A stretch of 64,000 bases of DNA from Campylobacter taeniopygiae (lineage in GTDB: Bacteria; Campylobacterota; Campylobacteria; Campylobacterales; Campylobacteraceae): positions 62,001-126,000 of the forward strand of contig NZ_NXLY01000004.1 in assembly GCF_005406225.1 (NCBI RefSeq). The letters are read 5' to 3'. The position numbers and the translations under genes were made by a program. The first letter of the stretch is position 1, and each line of letters opens with the position of its first letter. Shown here piece after piece: positions 39,898 to 50,988 of the stretch. The notes below the pieces were generated by a model. That model worked only from the letters and a program-made list of their open reading frames with translations, was not told where the DNA came from and ran no database searches.

Positions 39898-41129
39898 TTT
39901 AGACTTTCAAAATAGGCTTTTTCGTCAAACTCCTTAATCAAAGTCACCCCATCTTTAACCGCTGCTGCAGCTACTGCAGTGCTTACTGCTGCCCTTACTC
40001 TTTCATCAAAAGGTTTTGGGATCACATAATCTCTACCAAATTCTAAAAAGTCAATTTCATAAGCCTTTTTAACCGCATCACTCACAGGCAATTTTGCCAA
40101 ATCAGCCAAGGCTCTTGCTGCAGCTATTTTCATATTTTCAGTGATCTTAGTCGCTCTTACATCCAAAGCACCTCTAAAAATAAAAGGAAAACCTAAAACA
40201 TTATTGATTTGATTAGGGTAATCACTTCTTCCAGTGCCTACGATCGCATCTTTTCTAAGCCTTGCAACATCTTCAGGCATAACCTCTGGAATAGGATTTG
40301 CCAAGGCAAAAATAACAGGATCTTTAGCCATTGATAAAATCATCTCATCATCAAGAATTTTTGGAGCACTAAGTCCTAAAAATACATCCGCTCCTTTTAA
40401 GGCCTCTTTTAATGTCTTTTCTTTAGAATCCACAGCAAATTCAAGTTTTTGCGGGGTTAAATCATTTCTATCTTTACTAACCACACCTTTGCTATCGACT
40501 AAAACAATATGTTCAACTCCTAAATTTCGATACATTTTAGCACTAGCAATTCCAGCAGCTCCGGCACCACTTACCACCACTTTAATATCTTTAAATTTTT
40601 TTCCGCTAATTTCCATCGCATTCATAAGTCCAGCGGTCGATATAATCGCTGTTCCGTGCTGATCATCATGCATGACAGGAATTCCAAGATCTTGTAAAGC
40701 CGCTTCTATCTCAAAACATTTTGGTGCTGCAATATCTTCTAAATTAATTCCACCAACTGTTGGGGCTAAAGCTTTACAAAAAGTAACAATTTCATCAACA
40801 CTATGAGCATTAATTTCTATATCGTAAGCATTAACATTAGCAAATTTTTTAAACAAACAAGCCTTGCCTTCCATAACTGGCTTAGAAGCTTGTGCTCCAA
40901 TATTTCCAAGTCCTAAAACCGCAGAACCATCACTTACAATAGCCACCAAATTTGCCTTATTTGTATAAAGATATGCTAATTCTTTATCTTTAGCAATTTC
41001 CAAACAAGGCTCAGCTACACCTGGGCTATAAGCTAAAGATAAATCATGACTTGTGTCCATTGGTTTTAAAGGAGTGATACTAACTTTACCACCCAAATGA
41101 TATTTTAAAGCCTCTTCTTTTAAATTCAT
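39894..41129 (-). CDS. mez: Malic enzyme
   Basis: A 411-residue short-type malic enzyme decarboxylating malate to pyruvate. Malic N-terminal motif SPGVAEPC, catalytic region MEGKACLFK, metal-binding DDQHGTA, and the dinucleotide motif GAGAAGIA. It could feed pyruvate from malate made by mdh. Between gltX and upp. Confidence 0.94.
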   Translation of the reverse strand: MNLKEEALKYHLGGKVSITPLKPMDTSHDLSLAYSPGVAEPCLEIAKDKELAYLYTNKANLVAIVSDGSAVLGLGNIGAQASKPVMEGKACLFKKFANVNAYDIEINAHSVDEIVTFCKALAPTVGGINLEDIAAPKCFEIEAALQDLGIPVMHDDQHGTAIISTAGLMNAMEISGKKFKDIKVVVSGAGAAGIASAKMYRNLGVEHIVLVDSKGVVSKDRNDLTPQKLEFAVDSKEKTLKEALKGADVFLGLSAPKILDDEMILSMAKDPVIFALANPIPEVMPEDVARLRKDAIVGTGRSDYPNQINNVLGFPFIFRGALDVRATKITENMKIAAARALADLAKLPVSDAVKKAYEIDFLEFGRDYVIPKPFDERVRAAVSTAVAAAAVKDGVTLIKEFDEKAYFESLK

Positions 41130-42517
41130 TTTATTATCCTTTTTGAAAAAATTTCCATTCTCTTTTTACATTCCTCAACCCCTAAAAACTCTAAAACCTC
41201 AAAAATACTAGGGCTTACAGCCGTACCGGTTAAAGCAATGCGTATAGGTTGGGCAAGTTCTTTTAATTTTACATCATTTTTTTGTAAGAATTCATTAGTA
41301 AAACTTTCAAAATCACTCGCAAGACTTTGGCTGCTTAACTCATTTGCATATTTTTTTAATAAATCAAGATTTTTTTCATTTACAAATTTATTGACGGCTT
41401 GCTCATCATAACTTTTAGGAACTTCTATAATGCTTTTAGCCCCGCTGATAATTTCAAGTAAAGTTTTAGCACGTTCTCTTAAAAGATCAAGTAAAAATTC
41501 TGCTTTTTCATAAACTGACAAATCAAATCCAAGCTCTTTAAGTTGGTGATTGATCTCTTCAAAAGGCAAAGTTTTAATATAATGTGCGTTAAGCCACTCT
41601 AACTTTTTAAAATTATAGCAAGATGCACTTTTATTGATGTGATTTGGATCAAAAAGTTTTTTTAAATCTTCAAGTGAAAAAATTTCATCATCTCCATGGC
41701 TCCAACCCAAACGCACAAGAAAATTCAGTAAAGCTTGAGGCAAAATTCCCATAGCTTTATACTCCATAACATCAGTAGCTCCATGACGTTTTGAAAGTTT
41801 TTTTCCATCTTCTCCGTGAATCATAGCCACATGATAAAATTTTGGAATTTTAAAGCCTAAAGCTTCATAAAGAATGATTTGTTTTGGGGTATTAGAAAGA
41901 TGATCATCCCCGCGAATAACATCACTAACTCCCATTAAAGCATCATCAATGACAACGGTAAAATTATAAGTAGGCGTTCCATCACTTCTTGCAATAATAA
42001 AATCATCTAAAATATCCTCGACCTTAAATTTAACCTCACCCTTAACGCCATCCATAAAACAAATTTCTCCACTTTGCGGTGCTTTTATGCGAACAACAGG
42101 CTCTATTCCTTGAGGCGGCGTACCTTTAAAATCTCTATATCTTCCATCATACTTTGGACGCTCTTTAGCTGCTTCTTGTTTGGCGCGTAATTCTTCTAAT
42201 TCTTCTTTACTCATGTAGCAATAATAGGCCCTGCCTTCATCTAAAAGCTTTTGAATATATTTTTTATAAATATCAAAACGTTCAGACTGATAAGTCACTT
42301 CTCCATCATGATCAAGCCCGCACCATTTAAAAGCCTCAAGAATTGCTTGTGTGGCTTCTTTAGAATTTCTTTTAAGATCGGTATCTTCGATACGAAGTAA
42401 AAATTCACCCTTATTTTTTCTAGCATACAAATAACTATAAAGCGCGGTTCTTAATCCTCCTATATGCAGATATCCAGTAGGACTTGGTGCAAAACGAGTT
42501 ACAAGTTTTTCTTCCAT
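41126..42517 (-). CDS. gltX: Glutamyl-tRNA synthetase
   Basis: A 463-residue class I synthetase. The HIGH motif is HIGG in PSPTGYLHIGGLRTALYS and the KMSKS loop is KLSKRHG. C. jejuni has two gltX genes; this one corresponds to gltX2 (Cj1288c) by neighbours. Such paralogues often charge tRNA-Gln with Glu for later amidation; specificity is not decided by sequence alone. Confidence 0.94.
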   Translation of the reverse strand: MEEKLVTRFAPSPTGYLHIGGLRTALYSYLYARKNKGEFLLRIEDTDLKRNSKEATQAILEAFKWCGLDHDGEVTYQSERFDIYKKYIQKLLDEGRAYYCYMSKEELEELRAKQEAAKERPKYDGRYRDFKGTPPQGIEPVVRIKAPQSGEICFMDGVKGEVKFKVEDILDDFIIARSDGTPTYNFTVVIDDALMGVSDVIRGDDHLSNTPKQIILYEALGFKIPKFYHVAMIHGEDGKKLSKRHGATDVMEYKAMGILPQALLNFLVRLGWSHGDDEIFSLEDLKKLFDPNHINKSASCYNFKKLEWLNAHYIKTLPFEEINHQLKELGFDLSVYEKAEFLLDLLRERAKTLLEIISGAKSIIEVPKSYDEQAVNKFVNEKNLDLLKKYANELSSQSLASDFESFTNEFLQKNDVKLKELAQPIRIALTGTAVSPSIFEVLEFLGVEECKKRMEIFSKRIIK

Positions 42518-42545
42518 TTTTTGCCTTTTCTTAAATTTTTATTGA

Positions 42546-42551
42546 TATAAT
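42546..42551 (+). promoter_or_regulatory. Putative -10 box of the SurA-like gene
   Basis: TATAAT after ATTGA, 31 bp before the ATG at 42582, in the 64-bp divergent spacer with gltX. Confidence 0.55.
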
Positions 42552-42581
42552 GCGATATTTACACTTAAATAAAGGTTTGAA

Positions 42582-43397
42582 ATGAAAAAAATTTTATTAA
42601 GTTTTTGTTTTTTTGCAAATTTAGCAAGTGCAAACACTATTGATGCTATTGCCATAGTTGTTGATAAAGAGCCAATTACAACTTATGATATCAATGAAAA
42701 AATGGAAAAATTGCATCTTTCTAAAAATGAAGCCTTGCAAGTTTTAATCAATGAAAAAATGGAAAAATCTCAAATGAAAAAATTTGGAATTTTTACAAGT
42801 GAATTAGAGCTTGATAATGCTATTAATAACATGCTTTCTCAAAACAATATTACACTTGATATGCTTAAGGCTGATCTAAAAACTAAAGGGCAAACTTACG
42901 AACAATTTAGAGAAAATTTTAAAAAAGATTTAGAAAAAAGAAAATTATACGATCAAATAATTAGCACAACTAAGATAGATTATAGCGATATAGGTGCTAA
43001 AAAATTCTTTGAACAGCATCAAGATAAATTCAGTATTTTTACAGAAATTGCTGTAAAAATTTACACCTCTAAAAATATAAAATTTTTAGAATCTTTAAAA
43101 AGTAGTAAAAAAACTATGCTTAAAGGTGAAAATGCTATTTTAACTCCAGAAAATGCAGATCCTAGACTTTTAAGCCTTTTATCTCAAGTTTCTACGGGTG
43201 ATTTTTCTCCGATTTTAAATTCTAAAAATGGCTATCAAATTTATAAAGTAGAAAGCAAAAGTGGCATACAAGCACCAGAATTTGAACAAGTTAAAAATGA
43301 TGTTTTAAACGCTTATGTTAGCGAACAAAGACAAAATTACATTCAAGATTATTTTGATAAATTGCGTTCAAAAATAAATATAGAATATTTAAGATGA
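42582..43397 (+). CDS. SurA-like periplasmic chaperone (Cj1289-like)
   Basis: A 271-residue protein with signal peptide (cleavage after ASA, residue 17). The N-terminal helical domain with AIAIVVDKEPITTYDI matches SurA, and residues about 150-240 form a parvulin-like region (VSTGDFSPIL...GYQIYKVESK). Helps fold outer-membrane proteins; the C. jejuni orthologue Cj1289 is a structurally known SurA-type chaperone. Convergent with accC. Confidence 0.85.
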   Translation: MKKILLSFCFFANLASANTIDAIAIVVDKEPITTYDINEKMEKLHLSKNEALQVLINEKMEKSQMKKFGIFTSELELDNAINNMLSQNNITLDMLKADLKTKGQTYEQFRENFKKDLEKRKLYDQIISTTKIDYSDIGAKKFFEQHQDKFSIFTEIAVKIYTSKNIKFLESLKSSKKTMLKGENAILTPENADPRLLSLLSQVSTGDFSPILNSKNGYQIYKVESKSGIQAPEFEQVKNDVLNAYVSEQRQNYIQDYFDKLRSKINIEYLR

Positions 43398-43428
43398 TTA
43401 AATTTAGGATTAAATCCTAAATTTAATC
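43396..43428. terminator. 15-bp perfect stem between the SurA-like gene and accC
   Basis: Arms 43396-43410 and 43414-43428 are exact inverted repeats around a 3-base loop. The hairpin overlaps both stop codons of the convergent genes and probably terminates both. Confidence 0.75.
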
Positions 43429-44758
43429 AATGTCTAGAGAGATAATTTGTATCGTAATTGTTTTTAATAAAATCTTCATTATCCATCATAGCAAGATGAA
43501 AATCTTTAGTCGTTTTAATACCCCCAACGATAAGCTCATTTAAAGCTACTTTCATTTTAGAGATGGCTTTATTGCGATCTTCTGCCCAAACTACAAGTTT
43601 TCCTATCATAGAATCATAATAAGGTGGCACAGAATAATCCTGATAGCAATGACTTTCCATTCTAACATTACGTCCAGCTGGAGCGATGTATTTTGTGATC
43701 TTACCTGGGCAAGGTAAAAAGGTTTGAGAATCTTCAGCGGTAATTCTACATTCTATAGAATGTCCTTTAAGAATAATATCCTCTTGTTTTGGCAATGTAT
43801 AACCTTCCGCAACTCTAATCATTTGTTCAATAATATCAATACCACTAACCATTTCACTCACACAATGTTCAACCTGCAAACGTGTATTCATTTCTATAAA
43901 ATAAAAATCTAAATTTTTATCCACCAAAAACTCAAAAGTTCCTGCTCCTTCATAACCAATCGCTTTAGCCGCCTTAATTGCGGTTTCATGAAGTCTTGAA
44001 CGTGTTTTTTCATCAAGTAAAATTGCTGGAGATTCTTCAATTAATTTTTGATGGCGTCTTTGCATAGAGCAGTCTCTTTCTCCTATGTGGATCACATTTC
44101 CAAAACTATCTCCGATCACTTGCACTTCTATATGGCGTGGATTTTGGATATATTTTTCCATATACATAGTGCCATCTCCAAAAGCCGTCATCGCTTCACT
44201 TTCAGCAGACCAATAAGCTTTCTCAAGATCCTTTTCATTTTCAACAACCCTCATTCCGCGGCCACCACCACCCGCTGCAGCTTTTAAAATCACAGGATAA
44301 CTGATTTCTTTAGCAAGTTTTTTAGCCGCTTCAGCACCTGCTAAAGCTCCATCACTTCCTGGAATTACCGGCACACCTGCTCTTTGCATCACTTGTTTTG
44401 CTTTACTTTTATCACTCATTAAATTCATAGCCTCTACAGAAGGACCTATAAATTTAATATTATGTTTAGTACAAATTTCAACAAAATTTTGATTTTCACT
44501 TAAAAAACCATAACCTGGAAAAATGGCATCTGCTTCAGCAATTTCAGCTGCGGTAATAATAGCTGGAATATTTAAATAACTTTCAGAGCTTCTTGCTTTT
44601 CCTATGCAAATACTCGCATCAGCATATTTTAAATATAAAGCATCCTTATCCGCTTCAGAATACACACAAATCGCTTTTTTACCCATTTCTTTAATGGTTC
44701 TTAAAGCTCTTAAAGCAATCTCTCCCCTATTGGCTATTAAAACGCTTTTAATTTCCAT
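43427..44758 (-). CDS. accC: Acetyl-CoA carboxylase, biotin carboxylase subunit
   Basis: A 443-residue ATP-grasp enzyme carboxylating biotin. Motifs: N-terminal IANRGEIALRALR, ATP loop KAAAGGGGRGM, catalytic segments ERDCSMQRRHQK and EMNTRLQVEH. Two bp after accB. Confidence 0.97.
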   Translation of the reverse strand: MEIKSVLIANRGEIALRALRTIKEMGKKAICVYSEADKDALYLKYADASICIGKARSSESYLNIPAIITAAEIAEADAIFPGYGFLSENQNFVEICTKHNIKFIGPSVEAMNLMSDKSKAKQVMQRAGVPVIPGSDGALAGAEAAKKLAKEISYPVILKAAAGGGGRGMRVVENEKDLEKAYWSAESEAMTAFGDGTMYMEKYIQNPRHIEVQVIGDSFGNVIHIGERDCSMQRRHQKLIEESPAILLDEKTRSRLHETAIKAAKAIGYEGAGTFEFLVDKNLDFYFIEMNTRLQVEHCVSEMVSGIDIIEQMIRVAEGYTLPKQEDIILKGHSIECRITAEDSQTFLPCPGKITKYIAPAGRNVRMESHCYQDYSVPPYYDSMIGKLVVWAEDRNKAISKMKVALNELIVGGIKTTKDFHLAMMDNEDFIKNNYDTNYLSRH

Positions 44759-44760
44759 AA

Positions 44761-45216
44761 TTATAATTTCTCCACTGTAAATAAAGGCATACCAAATTCT
44801 ACAGGCTGTCCATCAGCAACTAAAATTTCTACAATTTTACAATCAAATTCAGCCTCAATTTCATTCATAATCTTCATAGCTTCAATAATAGCAATCGCAT
44901 CGCCTTTTTTTACAGTACTACCTACTTTTACAAATGGAGCAGCACCTGGGCTTGGAGCTTGATAAAATGTCCCTACCATAGGGCTATTAATGGTTGGATT
45001 ATTGGATTTTGTATGATTAGAAGAATGTGTTTCATTCACAACATTCACATTGATAGGTTGTGGAGCTGGAGTCGTAGGACAAACCGGCGCTGGAATATCA
45101 CAACACATATCCCTTTCAAGTTCAATTTCAAAACCATCTTGTTCTTTAATCTTAATTTTACTGATATTAGCTTCTGCAAATAAATTGACTAATTCTTTAA
45201 TCTCTTCTTTTGTCAT
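44761..45216 (-). CDS. accB: Acetyl-CoA carboxylase, biotin carboxyl carrier protein
   Basis: A 151-residue carrier. Biotin attaches to the Lys of EAMKIMNEI near residue 116; a Pro/Thr/Asn linker spans about residues 40-75. Strong CAGGAGA ribosome binding site and a minus-strand TATAAT at 45250-45255. Confidence 0.96.
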   Translation of the reverse strand: MTKEEIKELVNLFAEANISKIKIKEQDGFEIELERDMCCDIPAPVCPTTPAPQPINVNVVNETHSSNHTKSNNPTINSPMVGTFYQAPSPGAAPFVKVGSTVKKGDAIAIIEAMKIMNEIEAEFDCKIVEILVADGQPVEFGMPLFTVEKL

Positions 45217-45249
45217 AAATTTCTCCTGATTTTAAGAACTTAATCTAGT

Positions 45250-45255
45250 ATTATA
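45250..45255 (-). promoter_or_regulatory. Putative -10 box of accBC
   Basis: Exact TATAAT on the minus strand, 33 bp before the accB ATG. Confidence 0.55.
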
Positions 45256-45318
45256 TTGAAAAACTTAAAATTTAACTTTAAAAAAACAAAAAATTCCTAA
45301 AAATATAAAAAAATAAGC

Positions 45319-45324
45319 TATAAT
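45319..45324 (+). promoter_or_regulatory. Putative -10 box of dcd
   Basis: Exact TATAAT preceded by AAGC, 29 bp before the dcd ATG, in the divergent spacer with accB. Confidence 0.55.
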
Positions 45325-45353
45325 CTCTTAAAAGAATTTAATTAAGGTTAAAT

Positions 45354-45914
45354 ATGGGTTTAAAAGCGGATAATTGGATCAGAAAAATGGCGCTTGAGCA
45401 TAAAATGATCGAGCCATTTTGTGAAGCAAATATAGGCAAAGGGGTTGTGAGCTACGGACTTTCAAGCTATGGGTATGATATACGCGTGGGACGTGAGTTT
45501 AAAATTTTTACTAATGTTAATTCTACAGTGGTTGATCCTAAAAATTTTTTAGAGGAAAATGTGGTTGATTTTGTAGGTGATGAATGCATCGTTCCGGCTA
45601 ATTCTTTTGCATTAGCAAGAACAATAGAGTATTTTAAAATGCCTGATGATGTTTTGGCTATTTGTCTTGGCAAAAGCACTTATGCAAGATGTGGAATTAT
45701 AGTCAATGTAACCCCATTTGAGCCTGGCTTTGAAGGGCATATCACCATAGAAATTTCAAACACTACTCCTTTACCTGCTAAAATTTATGCCAATGAAGGT
45801 ATAGCCCAAGTTTTATTTTTACAAGGTGATGAAGCGTGTGATACAACTTATCGCGATAAAAAAGGTAAATACCAAGCCCAAACAGGTATAACCTTGCCTA
45901 GAATTTTAAAATAA
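45354..45914 (+). CDS. dcd: dCTP deaminase
   Basis: A 186-residue trimeric enzyme making dUTP from dCTP. The active-site segment [10 protein letters not shown] and the catalytic Glu region [17 protein letters not shown] are intact. Single-gene unit with AAGG ribosome binding site, just ahead of the sigma-54 promoter of the glycosylation island. Confidence 0.95.
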   Translation: MGLKADNWIRKMALEHKMIEPFCEANIGKGVVSYGLSSYGYDIRVGREFKIFTNVNSTVVDPKNFLEENVVDFVGDECIVPANSFALARTIEYFKMPDDVLAICLGKSTYARCGIIVNVTPFEPGFEGHITIEISNTTPLPAKIYANEGIAQVLFLQGDEACDTTYRDKKGKYQAQTGITLPRILK

Positions 45915-45920
45915 ATTTTA

Positions 45921-45937
45921 TGGAACATTTATTGCTT
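45921..45937 (+). promoter_or_regulatory. Sigma-54 (RpoN) promoter of pseB
   Basis: TGGAAC, five bases, TTGCTT: GG at 45922-45923 and GC at 45934-45935, the same 12-base phasing as the flgB promoter in this window. It lies 49 bp before the pseB ATG and places flagellin sugar synthesis under flagellar control. Confidence 0.88.
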
Positions 45938-45985
45938 AAAATTCTTAAAAAACATTGAAATAAAAATATTTATAAAGGAGGATAA

Positions 45986-46989
<1,004 letters not shown>

Positions 46990-46990
<1 letters not shown>

Positions 46991-48120
46991 TGCTTACCTA
47001 TTCTCATCAAAATATCGACCAAAGCGACATTGAAGCGGTTATTGATGCCTTAAAGGGAGAAATTTTAACCGGTGGAAAAAAGGTTGAAGAATTTGAACAA
47101 GCTTTATGTGAGTATGTGGGTGTAAAATATGCTTGTGTTTTAAATTCTGCCACCTCAGCTTTGCATCTAGCCTATAGTGTTTTAAATGTAAAAAATAAAA
47201 CCGTTCTTACCACACCTCTTACTTTTGCGGCAACAGCCAATGCAGCTTTAATGGCTGGAGCAAAGGTTGAATTTATCGATATTAAAAGCGATGGCAATAT
47301 CGATGAAAAAAAAATAGAACAAAGATTAAAAACAAAAAGCGATGATATAGGGGTGATTTGCGTTGTTGATTATGCGGGCAATAGTGTCGAAATGGATGAA
47401 ATTTATAAGCTTTGTAAAAATTATAATATTCCCTTAATCGATGATGCAAGTCACGCCTTAGGGGCTTATTATAAAGGCGAAAAAGTCGGTAAAAAAGCCG
47501 ATTTAAGCATTTTTTCTTTTCATCCGGTAAAACCTATCACTACCTTTGAAGGCGGTGCTGTTGTAAGTGACAATGAAGAGCTTATAAAAAAAATCAAACT
47601 TTTAAGAAGTCATGGCATAGTTAAAAAAAGACTTTGGAATAGCGATATGATCGATCTTGGTTATAATTACCGCTTAAGTGATGTCGCTTGTGCTTTGGGG
47701 ATCAATCAACTTAAAAAATTAGACCACAATTTAGAAAAACGAGAGGAAATTGCCCAATTTTATGATAAAGAATTTGAAAGAAATCCTTATTTTTCTACTA
47801 TTAAAATCAAAGATTATAAAAAAAGCTCAAGGCATTTGTATCCTATTTTGCTTTTTCCTGAATTTTATTGCCAAAAAGAAGATATTTTTAAAGCTTTACT
47901 AGATAAAGGTATTGGTGTGCAGGTGCATTACAAACCTACTTATGAATTTAGTTTTTATCAAAAACTTTTAGGGCAAATAAGACTTGAGAATGCGGATAAT
48001 TTTTACAAAGCAGAACTTAGCATCCCTTGTCATCAAGAAATGAATTTGCAAGATGCTAAATTCGTAAAAGATACTTTATTTGATATACTTGAAAAAACTA
48101 AAAAGGAATATTGTGGATAA
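46990..48120 (+). CDS. pseC: UDP-4-keto-sugar C4 aminotransferase
   Basis: A 376-residue PLP enzyme, second step of CMP-pseudaminic acid synthesis. PLP Lys is K181 in FSFHPVKPIT; SATSALHL and DDASHALGA are conserved. Translationally coupled to pseB and overlapping the next gene by 8 bp. Confidence 0.96.
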
Positions 48121-49441
48121 CCTTGATTTTAGAAGTGCTGATTTTGAAGATACTAGCAAAGCGATGTATGAACTCGCTAAAGAACTTTTCCCAATCTGCA
48201 GAAGTATAACAGGACAAGGCTTTAGAGATAGTTTGCAAATTTTAAATGATGCTCTGGGGGGGGGTATTTTACAAATTCACTCGATCCAAAGTGGAACAAA
48301 AGTTTTTGACTGGATAGTTCCACCTGAATGGCATATAAAAGATGCTTTTATCATCACTCCTGATGGAGAAAAAATTTGTGATTTTAAAAAGCATAATTTA
48401 CATATTTTAAACTACAGCGAAGGTATCGATAAAGAAATAGAGCTTGATGAATTGCAAAATCATCTTTACTCACTTGAAGAAAAACCTGATGCTATTCCTT
48501 ATATAACGAGTTATTATAAAAAGCGTTGGGGATTTTGCATCACACACAATGAAAGAAAAAAACTCAAACAAGGAAAATATCGCGTTTTTATTGATGCTAA
48601 GCACGATGAAAATGGTGTTTTAAATTACGCAGATTTTATCATCCCTAGCACTCAAAACTCTAAAGAAGAGATTCTAATCTCTACTTATCTTTGCCACCCC
48701 TCTATGGCAAATAATGAATTAAGCGGCCCGATAGTAGCGATCTATCTTGCTAAATGGCTTTTAAATTTAAAAGAAAGAAAATATAATTATCGTTTTGTCA
48801 TCGTCCCTGAAACCATAGGCTCTATCGTTTATATCCATAAACATTTAAAACATTTGCAAAAACACACTAAGGCAGGTTTTGTGCTCTCTTGCTTAGGTGA
48901 TGATAACACTTACTCACTTGTGCATTCACCTTCTCAAAACACCCTTTCAGATAAAGTTGCTTTACACACTTTAAAAAATAAAGAAAATTTTAAAGAATAT
49001 AGTTTTTTAGATCGTGGATCCGATGAAAGGCAATACAATGCTCCTCTTGTGAATTTAGGTGTTGTAGGAATATGCAGATCAAAATATGCAAAGTATCAAG
49101 AATATCACACTTCTAAAGATAATTTAAATTTCATCAGTCCTAAAGGTTTAATGGGTGGGCTTAAAACTATGCAAGAAATCATTTTAAATGTAGAAATCAA
49201 TGAAATTTATGAAAATACTATTTTTTGCGAACCCAATCTTGGAAAACGAGGACTTTATCATACTTTAAATGCTTCCATAAATCGCCCTCCTTTGACCGCT
49301 AACATCTTGGCTTATTGCGATGGTAAAAACGATATCATCGATATCGCTGAAATTTTAAATATGCAAGCTTACGAATTTAAAGATCTTTTGGAGGAAATAT
49401 TAGAATTTAAACTTTTAAAAACATCAAATATGAAGACTTGA
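48113..49441 (+). CDS. DUF4910 aminopeptidase-like protein, phase variable (Cj1295-like)
   Basis: A 442-residue protein with an M28-like zinc-hydrolase fold: STYLCHPSMANNELSG carries the expected metal His and Asn/Asp, and the C-terminus is winged-helix-like. GTG start at 48113 with AAAGGA just upstream; a longer in-frame start would lie inside pseC. A nine-G tract encodes residues 49-51 and the frame is open (ON). In C. jejuni, Cj1295 is phase variable and needed for a dimethylglyceric acid derivative of flagellin pseudaminic acid. Confidence 0.85.
   Translation: MDNLDFRSADFEDTSKAMYELAKELFPICRSITGQGFRDSLQILNDALGGGILQIHSIQSGTKVFDWIVPPEWHIKDAFIITPDGEKICDFKKHNLHILNYSEGIDKEIELDELQNHLYSLEEKPDAIPYITSYYKKRWGFCITHNERKKLKQGKYRVFIDAKHDENGVLNYADFIIPSTQNSKEEILISTYLCHPSMANNELSGPIVAIYLAKWLLNLKERKYNYRFVIVPETIGSIVYIHKHLKHLQKHTKAGFVLSCLGDDNTYSLVHSPSQNTLSDKVALHTLKNKENFKEYSFLDRGSDERQYNAPLVNLGVVGICRSKYAKYQEYHTSKDNLNFISPKGLMGGLKTMQEIILNVEINEIYENTIFCEPNLGKRGLYHTLNASINRPPLTANILAYCDGKNDIIDIAEILNMQAYEFKDLLEEILEFKLLKTSNMKT
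48256..48264 (+). repeat. Poly-G tract (G9), ON, in the DUF4910 gene
   Basis: Nine consecutive G near the 5' end of the gene, read as CTG GGG GGG GGT. Gain or loss of one G stops translation shortly after, so slippage would switch the gene. Confidence 0.93.
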
Positions 49442-49462
49442 TTTACATCTAGAGGAACTCTT

Positions 49463-50239
49463 ATGAAAGATTTATTTAAATATCAAGATAAAAAATATAC
49501 CCAAGATGATTTGATTAAAACCCTATACAATTTAGGCATAAAAAAAAGTGATATTATCTGTGTTCACAATGAAATTTATAGTTTTGGCATACCGCTTTTA
49601 CCTATTAAAGATTTTTTAAATGCTCTAATAGAATGTCTATTTGAAGTTATAGGAGAAAATGGAACCTTAATTATACCTACTTTTACCTATAGTTTTTGCA
49701 ATAATGAAGTTTATGATAAATTAAATTCAAAATGCACAGTAGGAGCTTTAGGAGAATTTTTTAGAAAACAAACTGGGGTAAAAAGAACCAATGATCCTAT
49801 TTTTTCCTTTGCAATTAAAGGCGCTAAAGAAAATTTATTTTTAAATCAAGAACAAGAATCTTGTTTTGATGAAAATTGTCTTTATGCTATTCTTGTAAAA
49901 AATAAGGGTAAAATTTTAAATTTTGGAAATAAAGATTGTTTTACCTTTGCACATTATCCTATGGAAAAAGTTGGAGTTGATTATAGATATTTTAAAGAAT
50001 TTAAAGGCTTAATTATTGATGAAAAAGGCCAAAGTTATCACAAAAGCATTCAATATTATGTAAGAAAACCCGATGCTTATGAAACGGACGAAAAAGTGAT
50101 TAAATTTTTAGAAAAAAAAACTTATTTTAATAAAATAGCCTTTGGTGGAACTTTTTTAAATTTAATTGATGCTCAAGCGTTTTATGAAGATTTGATTCAA
50201 GCTTATAAACAGGATGGTCATATTTTTAGAGCTAATTAA
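49463..50239 (+). CDS. AAC(3)-family acyltransferase (Cj1296/1297-like)
   Basis: A 258-residue protein of the aminoglycoside N3'-acetyltransferase fold, with VHNEIYSFG near residue 34 and IPTFTYSF, both family segments. In this genomic setting it more likely acylates a sugar amine than an antibiotic. In C. jejuni the equivalent is split into Cj1296/Cj1297 by a homopolymer; here it is one intact frame with no G tract. It faces the SDR gene tail-to-tail with 4-bp overlap. Confidence 0.8.
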   Translation: MKDLFKYQDKKYTQDDLIKTLYNLGIKKSDIICVHNEIYSFGIPLLPIKDFLNALIECLFEVIGENGTLIIPTFTYSFCNNEVYDKLNSKCTVGALGEFFRKQTGVKRTNDPIFSFAIKGAKENLFLNQEQESCFDENCLYAILVKNKGKILNFGNKDCFTFAHYPMEKVGVDYRYFKEFKGLIIDEKGQSYHKSIQYYVRKPDAYETDEKVIKFLEKKTYFNKIAFGGTFLNLIDAQAFYEDLIQAYKQDGHIFRAN

Positions 50240-50988
50240 TACAAAACTCTGCCACCATCCATAACAATGCTTTGCCCACTCATCCAAGCACTTAAAGGAC
50301 TGAGTAAAAAAACACATAGATTAGCAATATCATCTTCTTTACCTACACCCAAAGGATATAATTTTTCAAGCTCTAGATTATAACCATCGCTTCGGATGCT
50401 AGAAGCCTTATGAGTCATTTCTGTATCAACATGAGCAGGTAAGATGCTATTAATCCTAAAGTTAAATTTCGCAAAATCTTTCACTAGACTAGTAGCAAGG
50501 GTATTAAGAGCACCTTTTGAAGCATCATAAACACTCATTGAGGATACGCTCATTTTTAAAGAAGCCGAGCCGATTAAAACGGTACTTAAATTTTCTGATT
50601 TTCTTTTATCATAAAGACATTTTAACAATTCCAAACAACTAAAAAAATTTACATCAAATACTTTTTTCGCCTCTTCTATATCAATCATTCTTAGCGGTTT
50701 AACGCATGAAGTTCCAGAAAAATAAGCCATAGCATTAATTTTTCCATGCTCTTTTACAATATCATCTACCAAATTTTTAATCCCATCTTGAGCATAGAAA
50801 TCATAAATTTTATATTCTAAATTTTTACATTCTTTTTGCAATTGCTTTAAATTTTCTTCACGTCTTGCTATAGCTATAACTTTAGCCTCAAGAGAATCTA
50901 AAATTTTACATGTTTGTTTGCCTAAACCACTACTTGCCCCCGCAATTAAGCAAATTTTATCTTTTAAATGAAAAAAATCTTCTCTCAT
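50236..50988 (-). CDS. Short-chain dehydrogenase/reductase (FabG-like)
   Basis: A 250-residue classical SDR. Cofactor motif GASSGLGK (residues 17-24); catalytic Ser-Tyr-Lys in SVSSMSVYDASKG. FabG-type enzymes reduce 3-ketoacyl-ACP, which fits the KASIII and ACP genes upstream, but sugar or alcohol substrates cannot be excluded. Last gene of the minus-strand acyl operon, ATGA overlap with the Rieske gene, AAGGAGG ribosome binding site. Confidence 0.85.
   Translation of the reverse strand: MREDFFHLKDKICLIAGASSGLGKQTCKILDSLEAKVIAIARREENLKQLQKECKNLEYKIYDFYAQDGIKNLVDDIVKEHGKINAMAYFSGTSCVKPLRMIDIEEAKKVFDVNFFSCLELLKCLYDKRKSENLSTVLIGSASLKMSVSSMSVYDASKGALNTLATSLVKDFAKFNFRINSILPAHVDTEMTHKASSIRSDGYNLELEKLYPLGVGKEDDIANLCVFLLSPLSAWMSGQSIVMDGGRVLY

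Noticed and set aside
40234-40662. A 142-codon open frame on the plus strand inside mez
   Set aside because: Antisense shadow of a well-conserved enzyme gene, with no ribosome binding site or family resemblance.
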